This document shows, in pieces, positions 52,857 through 61,333 of a stretch of DNA of 64,000 nucleotides. Numbering within the stretch: position 1 is the stretch's first letter; each line of letters starts with the position of its first letter. The stretch is taken from positions 62,001 to 126,000 of the forward strand of contig NZ_NWUW01000008.1 of the NCBI RefSeq assembly GCF_002746455.1, given 5' to 3'. The notes below the pieces were generated by a model. That model saw only the letters and a list, made by a program, of their open reading frames with translations. It was not told the origin of the DNA and did no database searches. A program made the translations under genes and the position numbers. This DNA is from Bacillus fungorum (GTDB taxonomy: Bacteria; Bacillota; Bacilli; Bacillales; Bacillaceae_G).

Positions 52857-54026
52857 ATGTCTATTCTTTTAAAAGCTGGTGCTGATGCAGGAAATAATGG
52901 TTTGAAGTTAATGGTGAAAGGGCAAGACCCTATTTTTATTCCGAGTATATATTCTTTATATATAGGAGAGCCTACAGGGTTGTTAGATGAGGGAGATGTT
53001 TCATTATCTGAATTAGAAAATCACATTGACGTGACCATTAGTTCTCCATCGTTAATGTTAAATAACGTGCGGTATATCGTTGGAGAAAAAGTCATTCAAG
53101 ATCAATTAAAAGGGACTGAGGTTGAGAAGAAATCGAATAAGTCAACGGATGAGTTAATGGTTATTACAATTCTATCTGGTTTAGCGGTAAGTGCTATGCG
53201 TCAAAGTCCAACTTCTAGTCATATTAATATTCGTTACGATTTATCTGTTGCTCTTCCTATGCAGCTTATTACACAAGAGATAGCTGCGGAAAATGCGAAA
53301 CGTTATATGGGCAATCATAAAGTTGTGTTCCATTATCCAAATGGACGTGATGTGACAATTAATATTTCTATCGAATATTGTAAATGCCTACCTGAGGGCG
53401 CTTCTGGGACGTGGGGCATTGTATATGATGAAGAAGGAAATGTTGTAAAACATAAAATAGAATGTGAACAAAATCAGGTTTCAGAAATTGATTTTGTTGA
53501 TAAAACACTATTATCTTTTGATATTGGCGCAGGGACGACAGAAGAAGTAGTTTCACTAGGCGTAAACTTTAGACCGCAACTAAGTAAGGGTTTATCATAC
53601 GGTGTGAAAGAAACGTTGCTACAAATTATTACGAGATGGAACCGGAAGTATCCAACAAAGACGATTGATAGCATTACAGAGTTTAACCAAATTTATTTAA
53701 ATGAAAAGCACCCAAGAAATGCGTTGTTAGTTGAAGAATCACAACCAGCATTATTAGGTTTAGCGGCGCGTGTCGCAACTGATATCATAAATAAAATTGA
53801 TGATATGAAGGACGATCCATACGTATTTATTTATGGCGGGGGCGCAGTAATTATTAAAAACAGTTTGAAACTGATTTTAAAGCAAAAAGGACGAATAAAA
53901 AATGTAATCTTTGTAGATAATCCGTTATTTACAAATGCACGTGGATTATTAGTCTATACTTGTTCACCAAAATATAGAGAGCATAAGCAAAAAGAGTTAG
54001 GATTTACAAACTTAACAATAAGTTAG
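52857..54026 (+). CDS. Actin-like ATPase, ParM/StbA family
   Basis: 389 residues. Actin-fold nucleotide motifs are clear: phosphate 1 AGADAGNNGLKLMVKG (DxGNxxxK), phosphate 2 LLSFDIGAGTTEEVV and adenosine FIYGGGAVIIKNSLKL. ParM-type proteins polymerise with ATP and push plasmid copies apart through a ParR adaptor bound to parC. The adjacent small gene looks like that adaptor. No replication, transfer or phage gene is nearby, so this is a chromosomal module. ATG 52857 follows GGGGG. Confidence 0.85.
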   Translation: MSILLKAGADAGNNGLKLMVKGQDPIFIPSIYSLYIGEPTGLLDEGDVSLSELENHIDVTISSPSLMLNNVRYIVGEKVIQDQLKGTEVEKKSNKSTDELMVITILSGLAVSAMRQSPTSSHINIRYDLSVALPMQLITQEIAAENAKRYMGNHKVVFHYPNGRDVTINISIEYCKCLPEGASGTWGIVYDEEGNVVKHKIECEQNQVSEIDFVDKTLLSFDIGAGTTEEVVSLGVNFRPQLSKGLSYGVKETLLQIITRWNRKYPTKTIDSITEFNQIYLNEKHPRNALLVEESQPALLGLAARVATDIINKIDDMKDDPYVFIYGGGAVIIKNSLKLILKQKGRIKNVIFVDNPLFTNARGLLVYTCSPKYREHKQKELGFTNLTIS

Positions 54027-54037
54027 TTGGTGGAAGT

Positions 54038-54373
54038 ATGCGATCTAGGCGATATAAACGTGGTGATCGAGTGAAAATCAATATTCATAAATCAGTATCA
54101 CCTGAAATGCTTGCATGGCTAAATAAACAATCAAACCCAACCAATTTCTTTTTCTTTGCTGCACAGCAACTCTTTAAACAAGTGGGAGATATTGATGTGT
54201 CAAAAGCTATACCAAGCAGCCATGTTTTCTCATTATACTTGGAGCCATCATCTTTATTAAAGGTCGAAGTTAATCCTTTTAAAAACGTACCACTAGAAGT
54301 AAATAAATCCACCGATAATATAAAAAAAAAATCCTGGGAAGCTGTTGATCAATTAGATTGTCCGTTTTTTTAA
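54038..54373 (+). CDS. ParR-like DNA-binding adaptor of the ParM module
   Basis: 111 residues starting 11 bp after the ParM-like gene. The N-terminus (MRSRRYKRGDRVKINIHKSV) followed by two helices (SPEMLAWLNKQ and FFFFAAQQLFKQVGD) fits a ribbon-helix-helix fold like ParR; the C-terminal half is less structured and ends CPFF. ParR family members bind repeated centromere DNA and the ParM filament tip. Assignment rests on gene order and the predicted fold. Confidence 0.6.
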   Translation: MRSRRYKRGDRVKINIHKSVSPEMLAWLNKQSNPTNFFFFAAQQLFKQVGDIDVSKAIPSSHVFSLYLEPSSLLKVEVNPFKNVPLEVNKSTDNIKKKSWEAVDQLDCPFF

Positions 54374-54394
54374 ACATAGAAAAATATAAATATT

Positions 54395-54434
54395 GCCCAT
54401 CACTATACATATGGATACAGTGATGGGCTTTTGT
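54395..54434 (+). terminator. Terminator of the parM-parR-like pair
   Basis: GCCCATCACT (54395-54404) / AGTGATGGGC with an inner AT stem, followed by TTTTG TTT. Confidence 0.8.
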
Positions 54435-54491
54435 TTGTAAATGGAAGGGGCACCATACAATTTGAGCCCCTTCTGTTAATTATTTGTTTGT

Positions 54492-55346
54492 CTAAATTGC
54501 AGATGTATGTCTAGAAACAGCATTAATTATGTTTTCCCAGTCATCTGGATGGTTTTCATGGCCTGCCCCTTTAAGAGTTAATAGTACTGAGTTTGGAATT
54601 TCATTAATTAGTGCGAGGCCATGCTCAAATGGGAGTGCTGTATCGTCTGTTCCATGAATAACCAATGTTGGTGCTTGTATGGAGTGAAGTACACCTTCAT
54701 ATGCATCATCACCTTGAAGTAAAGCATGATTAAACATACTTAATAAATTGTTTGCGCGTTCTATTTCTTGTTTCACTTGTTTATAAACTCTATTTTCATC
54801 AAATATTCGTTCTGATCCACATAATAGACGGGATCCTGAAACTAAATACTCTGCCACATCATTTTTATTTGTCCAATCTATACTTGTGCCATTTACATGA
54901 TGTGTTAAAATCCTTTCATCCATTGGAGGTAAATCGCGAGTATTGTTATCAGATCCTATTACACTAGTCGCTAGTAAAGTTAGCGTCAAAATTCTTCCGG
55001 GATGTTTTACAGCGGCAATTTGAGCAATCATACCACCTAATGACATACCAAATAGGTGAGCTTTATCAATATGATAAGCATCTAGTACTCCAATTGCATC
55101 TTCAGCCATATCTGTTACTGTATAATTGGAAGTTCTAGGTTCATAGGCAACAGAGCGTCCAACATCACGGTTATCAAAGCGAATAACAAATTTCCCCGTA
55201 CTAGCCAACAGCTCACAAAATTCTTCGTCCCAATAAACCATGGAACATGTAGCGCCCATAATTAATAAAATAGCAGGGTTCTTAGGGTTCCCAAAGCTTT
55301 CTGTACATATATCAATTCCGTTTATTTTAAATATCTTTTCACTCAT
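54492..55346 (-). CDS. Alpha/beta hydrolase
   Basis: 284 residues from ATG 55346 (GGGG site); the frame extends upstream with no site. Nucleophile elbow GMSLGGMIAQ, oxyanion region ILLIMGATCSM, acid in VIHGTDDTALP and catalytic His in GAGHENHPDDW. Resembles the aclacinomycin methylesterase (RdmC)-like group. Substrate unknown. Confidence 0.88.
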   Translation of the reverse strand: MSEKIFKINGIDICTESFGNPKNPAILLIMGATCSMVYWDEEFCELLASTGKFVIRFDNRDVGRSVAYEPRTSNYTVTDMAEDAIGVLDAYHIDKAHLFGMSLGGMIAQIAAVKHPGRILTLTLLATSVIGSDNNTRDLPPMDERILTHHVNGTSIDWTNKNDVAEYLVSGSRLLCGSERIFDENRVYKQVKQEIERANNLLSMFNHALLQGDDAYEGVLHSIQAPTLVIHGTDDTALPFEHGLALINEIPNSVLLTLKGAGHENHPDDWENIINAVSRHTSAI

Positions 55347-55474
55347 ATAGTTAGCCCCATTTCTTTTGAATTTAATTAATAATACAGTTTTGAATAATTC
55401 TAAGATGTGTGTAAGATTCTTTTTGAAATTCATCCCGCTATTTACCGGGCAGTAAGAGCCCGATTGGTGAGGAA

Positions 55475-55494
55475 TGATTAAAGTTTCACTTTAT
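55475..55494 (+). repeat. Short dispersed repeat, copy 1
   Basis: TGATTAAAGTTTCACTTTAT, matching 59344-59363 at 19 of 20 bases. The preceding sequence holds a small hairpin (CGGGC / GCCCG around 55446-55462). It looks like a short B. cereus group intergenic repeat, recalled only in general terms. Confidence 0.45.
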
Positions 55495-55602
55495 AATGCT
55501 TTTTGCATAATTACCCCCAAAAATAAGTATATGGTAATTCAAGGAAAAAAATTTCGAGAAATAATTGTATGTTATTAAAATAAATAGCAAGGAGGAGAGG
55601 AA

Positions 55603-56349
55603 ATGAAAGCAATTGTTATTGATCGATATGGTAGTGTTGAAGAATTAAAAGAAAGACAAGTTTTAAAACCGGTTGTTAAGAATAATGAGGTATTAATACG
55701 TATTCATGCAACATCTGTTAATCCAGTTGATTGGAAAATAAGAAAAGGTGACTTACAAGAACAGTTACGCTTTTCATTTCCCATCACTTTAGGATTAGAT
55801 GTAGCTGGAGTTATTGAAGAAGTTGGAGAAGATGTAGAGTGTTTCAATATAGGAGAGAAAGTGTTTACGAAACCTGAAAATATAGGAAGGGGCTCTTATG
55901 CTGAATTCATTGCAGTACAATCAGATTTAGTATCACATATGCCTAATAATATTAGTTACGAAGAAGCAGCTTCTATTCCTCTTGCAGGACTTACAGCGTG
56001 GCAAAGTCTTGTAGATTACGCAAAAATAAAAGAAAATGACCGTGTATTCATTCATGCTGGAGCTGGTGGAGTTGGAAGTTTGGCAATCCAAATCGCAAAA
56101 TCATTTGGAGCTTTTGTTGCAACGACTGCAAGTAGTAAAAATAAAGAATTTTTACAGTCTTTAGGGGCTGATCTCATTATTGATTATAAAAAAGATAAAT
56201 TTGAAGAGTTATCAGCTTTAGTTGTAGAGGGGAAAATTAAACCTATTTTAAGTAAGGTTGTGCCGTTTAATGAAGAAGGAATTAGAGAAGCTCATATTTT
56301 GAGTGAAGGTCAACATGTTAGAGGTAAGATCGTAATGAAAATGGGATGA
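55603..56349 (+). pseudogene. Zinc-free MDR alcohol dehydrogenase/quinone reductase with internal deletion
   Basis: 248 residues against about 305-330 for the family. Residues 1-205 are normal: catalytic-domain start VLIRIHATSVNPVDWKIRKG and cofactor motif IHAGAGGVGSLAIQIAK. At DYKKDKFEE the sequence jumps to LSALVVEGKIKPILSK, and then to SEGQHVRGKIVMK, the usual C-terminus. The missing ~60-75 residues contain the second half of the Rossmann fold, so the enzyme is probably inactive although still open. Classed as pseudogene by this deletion. Confidence 0.7.
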
Positions 56350-56472
56350 AAAAATAATTGTATATTGATTTGAATAAAAATGATTTAGCATACTTCAAAA
56401 TTTCATACTACCCCAAAACAAAAATATCTTGGGGTAGTTACTTTTTAGCTTAAAGGGATTGTGCATATGTTT

Positions 56473-56931
56473 CTAAAGTTTATAGTTTCGTATTGTATCA
56501 TGTAATTTCTCTAATCCAATCAACATATCTTTTTCATTTAACATAGAATAGCTAATTCTTAATTGGTAATTATTTCTTTCATTATTTAATAGACAAGCTG
56601 TTCCTGGTAAAAAAGAGACATCTACTTCGTTTGCTTTTTGTAATAAGGTAAAGGGATCTATCGAGTCAGGAAGTGTAATCCACAAATTAAAGCCACCATT
56701 TGGTATTTCAAATCTTATTTCTTTAAGTGGTGATAACGTATCAATAGTTATATCACGTCTAATTTGTAAAGCCGTACGTAATTTTTCTAAATGGTTTTTC
56801 ATACGCTCTGCACGTAAAAACGGTAGAAGTGCTTTTTGTGTTAATAAAGGGCTACCGATATCCATTGAACCTTTAAATCCTACAATGGGAATGGGGGCTT
56901 GTTTTATATTGATTGGTGTATTCTTGGCCAA
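56473..56931 (-). pseudogene. C-terminal remnant of a MocR/GntR-type PLP aminotransferase
   Basis: 152 residues. FLRAERMKNHLEKLRTALQI, the segment EIPNGGFNLWITLP and SFLPGTACLLNNERNNYQLR are the C-terminal part of MocR/GabR-type aminotransferase domains. The DNA-binding N-terminus and the PLP-lysine region are absent, and there is no credible start or ribosome site. A decayed gene. Confidence 0.8.
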
Positions 56932-57033
56932 TCGTTCAACACTACGGACTTATTTCAAAAAAAGGCGGTTATTAGAGACGGAGATGTAGTTTAATAAAGC
57001 AACAGCCCTGTATATTACAGGACTGGTAAAATT

Positions 57034-57069
57034 AAAAACACAGTTGGAAAAATAACCAACTGTGTTTTT
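57034..57069 (-). terminator. Terminator of the secY paralogue
   Basis: AAAAACACAGTTGG / CCAACTGTGTTTTT, perfect 14-bp stem; on the minus strand it ends in T residues just after the SecY stop. Confidence 0.85.
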
Positions 57070-57073
57070 ATAA

Positions 57074-58378
57074 TTAATTTACTTTTTTAATAAAACCTTT
57101 ATAATGACGTTTTACAAGCTGGCTTTCTAAAGTCTTCATAGTTTCTAGTGCTACACCGACAATGATAAGTAAGCTTGTACCACCAATTTGAGCAGAAGGT
57201 GGTAACGTAGCAATTTTCGTGAATACGAGCGGTAAAATTGAAATTGCACCTAAGAAAATTGCGCCGATAAATGTTAAACGGTATAAAATTTTAGTTACAT
57301 ATTGTTCTGTTGATTTACCAGGACGAATACCAGGAACATATCCATTTTGCTTTTTCAAATTCTCTGCCATTTGTTCAGGATTTACTTGAATAAATGCGTA
57401 GAAGTATGTGAAAGCAACGATAAGACCGACATAAAGTGTCATTCCAATTGGATGTGCGAAATCAAGATTTGCAACTAACCATTTTGATACGCTTGAATCA
57501 GGGAAGAGCTGCGCAATTGTACGCGGTGTCATTAAAAATGCAGAAGCAAAGATAACTGGTATAACACCAGCACTATTTACTTTAAGCGGTAAATGAGTGT
57601 TTTTTGCTCCTTGATATTGATTGTTTCCTGAAACCGCTTTTGCATATTGGATCGGTATTTTACGTACAGCTTGTTGAATGTAAATAACGCCAACAACTAT
57701 CGCTAAAATTACGAGACCAATTAAAAGCATTTTTATGATGTGCATGAATAATTGATCGCCTGCATTTTGAAATTGTTGTAAATAAATTTGATTTGCAACA
57801 TTTGGAATCGCGGCAACGAGACCTGCGAAGATAATCATCGAAATACCATTACCAACTCCGTTAGCGGTAATTTGTTCGCCTAACCAAAGTAAAAATGCAG
57901 TACCTGCAGTTAAAACTGTCGCAATAAATACGTATGTAGTCCAGCTTTGATCTGTTATTAATTGTCCACCTGCTATATTATTAAAGCCATAAGACATCCC
58001 AATGGCTTGTATGAATGCGAGAATGATTGTAAAGTATCGAGTGAATTGAGCTGATTTCTTACGGCCCATTTCTCCTTGCTTTGCCCATTCCGAAAATTTA
58101 GGTATAACGTCCATTTGTAGTAATTGTACTATGATGGAAGCTGTAATATATGGTGTAATACCTACAGCAAAGATTGAGAAGTGTTGCAGTGCTCCTCCGC
58201 CAAAGACGTTTAGCATACCTAAAACGTTAGCTTGATCTTGTACTTTTAATACCTCTGCGTTAGTATGAGGAACTGGAATAAACGTGCCAATTCGAAAAAC
58301 GATTAACATCGCTAGTGTAAAAAGGATTTTCCTTCTTATCTCAGCTACTCTCATGAAATTTGAAATCGTACGAAACAT
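57074..58378 (-). CDS. SecY paralogue (accessory preprotein translocase channel)
   Basis: 434 residues, full length, ten membrane helices. ILFTLAMLIVFRIGTFIPVP, the plug region GGGALQHFSIFAVGITPYIT, SIIVQLLQMDVIPKFSEWAK, and the cytosolic loop NGYVPGIRPGKSTEQYV are SecY hallmarks. It stands alone, far from ribosomal protein genes or adk, so it is the extra SecY of B. cereus group genomes, likely used with an accessory SecA or under special conditions. ATG 58378 with GGAGGCG. Confidence 0.9.
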   Translation of the reverse strand: MFRTISNFMRVAEIRRKILFTLAMLIVFRIGTFIPVPHTNAEVLKVQDQANVLGMLNVFGGGALQHFSIFAVGITPYITASIIVQLLQMDVIPKFSEWAKQGEMGRKKSAQFTRYFTIILAFIQAIGMSYGFNNIAGGQLITDQSWTTYVFIATVLTAGTAFLLWLGEQITANGVGNGISMIIFAGLVAAIPNVANQIYLQQFQNAGDQLFMHIIKMLLIGLVILAIVVGVIYIQQAVRKIPIQYAKAVSGNNQYQGAKNTHLPLKVNSAGVIPVIFASAFLMTPRTIAQLFPDSSVSKWLVANLDFAHPIGMTLYVGLIVAFTYFYAFIQVNPEQMAENLKKQNGYVPGIRPGKSTEQYVTKILYRLTFIGAIFLGAISILPLVFTKIATLPPSAQIGGTSLLIIVGVALETMKTLESQLVKRHYKGFIKKVN

Positions 58379-58731
58379 TATGTCGCCTCCTATATTTTTA
58401 TCAGTTTAAAACTGATTATTATATCCCGATGAAGTAACCACAAACCTCCTTCCGCATTAAATTCATTTGACAAATGGAATTTTATACATTTTGTAGTTTT
58501 CACGGATATCAAAATATAAGGTGTTTTTAGCGAACTATAAGCTTTTCGTAATCATTCAATACACATAATATATCGAATAAATTAACAAATGTACATACAT
58601 TCGCATTAAAAATGAATAAAAAGGGTCATTTTTTACATTTATTTAATGATAAATTGATAGGACATTATTATTCAAGATTGTTATACATGTTATAAAAATA
58701 AAGGCGAGCCATTATGATTTATAACTAATAT
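58379..58731. other. 353-bp AT-rich intergenic region
   Basis: Contains the promoter region of the secY paralogue (minus). No ORF, hairpin or repeat of note was found beyond AT-rich runs. Confidence 0.6.
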
Positions 58732-59199
58732 TCATTCAAATGTGTCAGCTAATAGTGTCTCCCAATCTTTAAAGGATAATTTATCAGTTATATGTTTTAG
58801 TGCGTTAGGTACAACAATATGACAAATAAGTTCTAAGCTATTACCATCTGGATCAATAAAATAAATAGATGCATTACCTTGATGTGGACGGACAAAGGGT
58901 TCAATAGATTCATTACTGCCAAACGGAACAGCTTTAATTTGAAGTGAGTGTAACCAATGTAATGATTCTTTTAAATCCTCATATGAAACTCTAAATGCAA
59001 TATGACGTAAAGAAGGATGATATTTTGTTTCGTATTCAGAGCCCGCCCATAATCCTAGCCAACTTTTCCCTTCCTCAATCCAAAAGAATGCTGTTGATTC
59101 ATCGCTCCAGGCTAACTTCAATCCTAGTTTTTCATAAAATTCGATAGATTGTTTTAAATTACTCACTGGTAAATGCGCTTCGTATATTCCTTTAATCAA
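58732..59199 (-). CDS. VOC family protein (glyoxalase/bleomycin-resistance fold)
   Basis: 155 residues. YEAHLPVSNLKQSIEFYEKLG, the central RHIAFRVSYEDLKESLHWL and the C-terminal YFIDPDGNSLELICH with metal Glu are VOC hallmarks. Possibly fosfomycin/bleomycin resistance-like or a dioxygenase; substrate unknown. Confidence 0.88.
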   Translation of the reverse strand: MIKGIYEAHLPVSNLKQSIEFYEKLGLKLAWSDESTAFFWIEEGKSWLGLWAGSEYETKYHPSLRHIAFRVSYEDLKESLHWLHSLQIKAVPFGSNESIEPFVRPHQGNASIYFIDPDGNSLELICHIVVPNALKHITDKLSFKDWETLLADTFE

Positions 59200-59343
59200 T
59201 TAAAATCCTCCACCTTTTTATTTTCTTACAATTAATATATCGATTTAAAAAGAATTTAAAATCAAATAAAAGTATGAAAGTACATACTACTTTAGTAGTA
59301 GTGGTAGTAATCAATTATATTTCAATTAAAATTCATTCCCCAC

Positions 59344-59363
59344 TGATTAAAGGTTCACTTTAT
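59344..59363 (+). repeat. Short dispersed repeat, copy 2
   Basis: TGATTAAAGGTTCACTTTAT, 19 of 20 bases identical to 55475-55494; the flanks do not match. Confidence 0.45.
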
Positions 59364-59453
59364 GTGATTAGAAAATTCTTTTTATTTAAGAAGGAATAAA
59401 TATTAAAGAAAGCTAAATAAACAGTGTACATATTTATAGGGGAGAAGATGTAA

Positions 59454-59975
59454 ATGAAAATTGTTATAAAAAAATTACCACCATTAGAAGTAGCGTATAT
59501 AAGACGAACTGGTAGCTATTTTGAACCGCAAGATCACTGGGGAAAGTTACTGAACTGGTCAATTGAAAATAAACTGTATCCACCAGAGCAATCATTTATC
59601 GGAATATCATTAGATAATCCTGAACTTGTTGCAAGTCATAAGTGCCGGCATGATGCATGTGTTACGATTCCTGAAAACTTCGATAAAGAAAAGTATCATG
59701 ATGTGCAATTTAAAAGATTAGATGGAGGTACATATGGTCTATACCAGTTCTATGATGAACCTCATAAATTAAGTGAAGCGTATCAATACATGTATGCAGA
59801 GTGGCTACCAAATAGTGAGTATGATGCAGATTATGATAGAAATAATTTAGAGTTTTGCTTAAATAATGCTGCTGAAGATCTAGAAGGAAAGTTAAAGGTT
59901 GATTTATTTGTGCCAATTAAAAATATACAAAAAAAAAATAACCTCATTTGTGGCTTTAAAATGAAATTGGAATAG
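59454..59975 (+). CDS. GyrI-like effector-binding domain protein
   Basis: 173 residues. PPLEVAYIRRTGSYFEPQDH, WSIENKLYPPEQSFIGISLD, YDACVTIPENF-like HDACVTIPENFDKEKYH and LDGGTYGLYQFYDEP are the GyrI-like / AraC effector-binding fold without a DNA-binding domain. May bind small drugs or inhibit gyrase. A poly-A tract (about 59931-59939) near the C-terminus precedes an unusual tail NNLICGFKMKLE, so the last residues may be derived from the adjacent rearrangement. Confidence 0.75.
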   Translation: MKIVIKKLPPLEVAYIRRTGSYFEPQDHWGKLLNWSIENKLYPPEQSFIGISLDNPELVASHKCRHDACVTIPENFDKEKYHDVQFKRLDGGTYGLYQFYDEPHKLSEAYQYMYAEWLPNSEYDADYDRNNLEFCLNNAAEDLEGKLKVDLFVPIKNIQKKNNLICGFKMKLE

Positions 59976-59977
59976 TA

Positions 59978-60993
59978 GTGAAAGAAAATCCAAATACCAT
60001 ATTAGTAGATGCTGGGGATACAATTCAAGGAAACTCAGTAGAATTATTCAACGATAAGCCACAATCGCCAATGATGGTAGCGATGAATACAATGGGATAT
60101 GACGCCTGGGCATTTGGAAATCATGAATTCAACTTTGGATTAGATACATTGAAAAAAGTTAGTGAGCAATATAAGGGGAAAACGTTAGCAGGAAATAAAT
60201 TGATAATGATTATGCCCGTTTAGATACAGGTCCTATTAAGAAAAAAGATATTGCGTACAATTACCAATATGCCTTGGGAGAAATTACAGTATATAAGATT
60301 TCTGGAAAAGATTTAAAAGACTATATGGAATGGGCAGCAGGATATTTTAACTCATCTCGTGCCGGAGATGTAACCGTTAGCTTTGATAAAACCCGCCGTG
60401 CATCTAAATATAGTACGAACGATTTCTTTGGAGGCGTAAAATACGAAATTGACTTAACAAAACCATACGGAAGCAGAATTACAAATTTACGCTCTATTCG
60501 TACAAACAAACCAATCAAAATGAGTGATGTTATGACGTTGGGAATGAATGCATATAGAATGGAGGCTCTTCAGGCAAAAGGAGGAGCTTTAGAGGGGCGT
60601 AAGTTTGAACAAATTTGGTCATCTAAACAAGAGCATGCATTTGGAGAAACAGGTGGAACCATTCGTAACCTTGCTATTACATATTTAAAAGAGGTAAAGA
60701 ACGGTGTATACACGCCAAAAGTTATGCGTAATTGGAAAATTACTGGTGTAGATTTACATTCTTCAGAGCATAAGGCTGTAGTTGATCTTGTGAATAAAGG
60801 GATTTTAGAAATTCCCAAAACAGAAGACGGAAAATACACAAATATAGCATCTATAAATACGAAAGACTCAATTTCAAAAGAAGAGATTGTAGCACTCTCA
60901 CAAAAAGCAAATATTAATCCAAACGAGTTTAATCATGCAAAGACACAAGGTGAATTTTATAAAAAACTTAGTAGGATTACTAAAAAAATATAA
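59978..60993 (+). pseudogene. Relic of a 2',3'-cyclic-nucleotide 2'-phosphodiesterase/5'-nucleotidase gene
   Basis: The first 225 bp read KENPNTILVDAGDTIQG, YDAWAFGNHEFNFGLDTL and TLAGNK, which is the N-terminal metallophosphatase domain (DAGD, GNHE) of CpdB/YfkN-type enzymes but lacks its start. Around 60200 the frame changes and resumes with NDYARLDTGPIKKKD and LGEITVYKISGKDLKDYMEW, the C-terminal 5'-nucleotidase domain, to 60993. Several hundred residues between are deleted. A secreted nucleotidase in the intact state. Confidence 0.8.
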
Positions 60994-61034
60994 ATTATAA
61001 GGTTTCTTATAGTAATTGTTATTTTAATAAAATG

Positions 61035-61071
61035 AAACCCACTCTTACAATAGTTAAGAGTGGGTTTTTAT
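61035..61071 (+). terminator. Rho-independent terminator
   Basis: AACCCACTCTTA / TAAGAGTGGGTT stem and a T run, downstream of the nucleotidase relic. Confidence 0.85.
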
Positions 61072-61220
61072 GTTGTTATTTAGATGTAAGTATAATTTTA
61101 TTAGAATGAATATAGATAATTAATAACTAACCAATTGGATGAGCGCCTATAAGGACTCTCTTTTATTCAAATTAATGTACATATGTGTTCTGTTCATTAT
61201 TTACAATATTGACCACAATT

Positions 61221-61236
61221 TATGTAATTTTGCATA
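61221..61236 (+). promoter_or_regulatory. PlcR box upstream of the neutral protease
   Basis: TATGTAATTTTGCATA, an exact match to TATGNANNNNTNCATA, the box for the quorum-sensing virulence regulator PlcR of the B. cereus group. It lies 97 bp upstream of the protease start codon. Confidence 0.85.
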
Positions 61237-61333
61237 ATGTTACATAAATTGTGTATTTTCCCTTTTTTTCGACAGAAACAGACAGTATACTTTGTACAAG
61301 CTTTCTATTTTAAAAATTATACGAGGTGAAAAA

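Larger units (their letters stand above)
61001..61333 (+). other. 333-bp intergenic region upstream of the neutral protease
   Basis: It holds a terminator (61035-61071), a PlcR box (61221-61236) and the protease promoter, whose -10 may be TATACT (61286-61291). No further ORF. Confidence 0.6.

Noticed and set aside
58379-58731. Riboswitch or small RNA upstream of the secY paralogue
   Set aside because: The region is AT-rich without stable GC-containing stems or a terminator before the start codon.
59978-60223. Separate 81-residue protein with GNHE motif
   Set aside because: It is the truncated N-terminal piece of the nucleotidase relic, with no ribosome site.
61182-61198. PlcR-box-like sequence TATGTGTTCTGTTCATT
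   Set aside because: The spacing is one base too long and two fixed positions fail; the true box is at 61221-61236.
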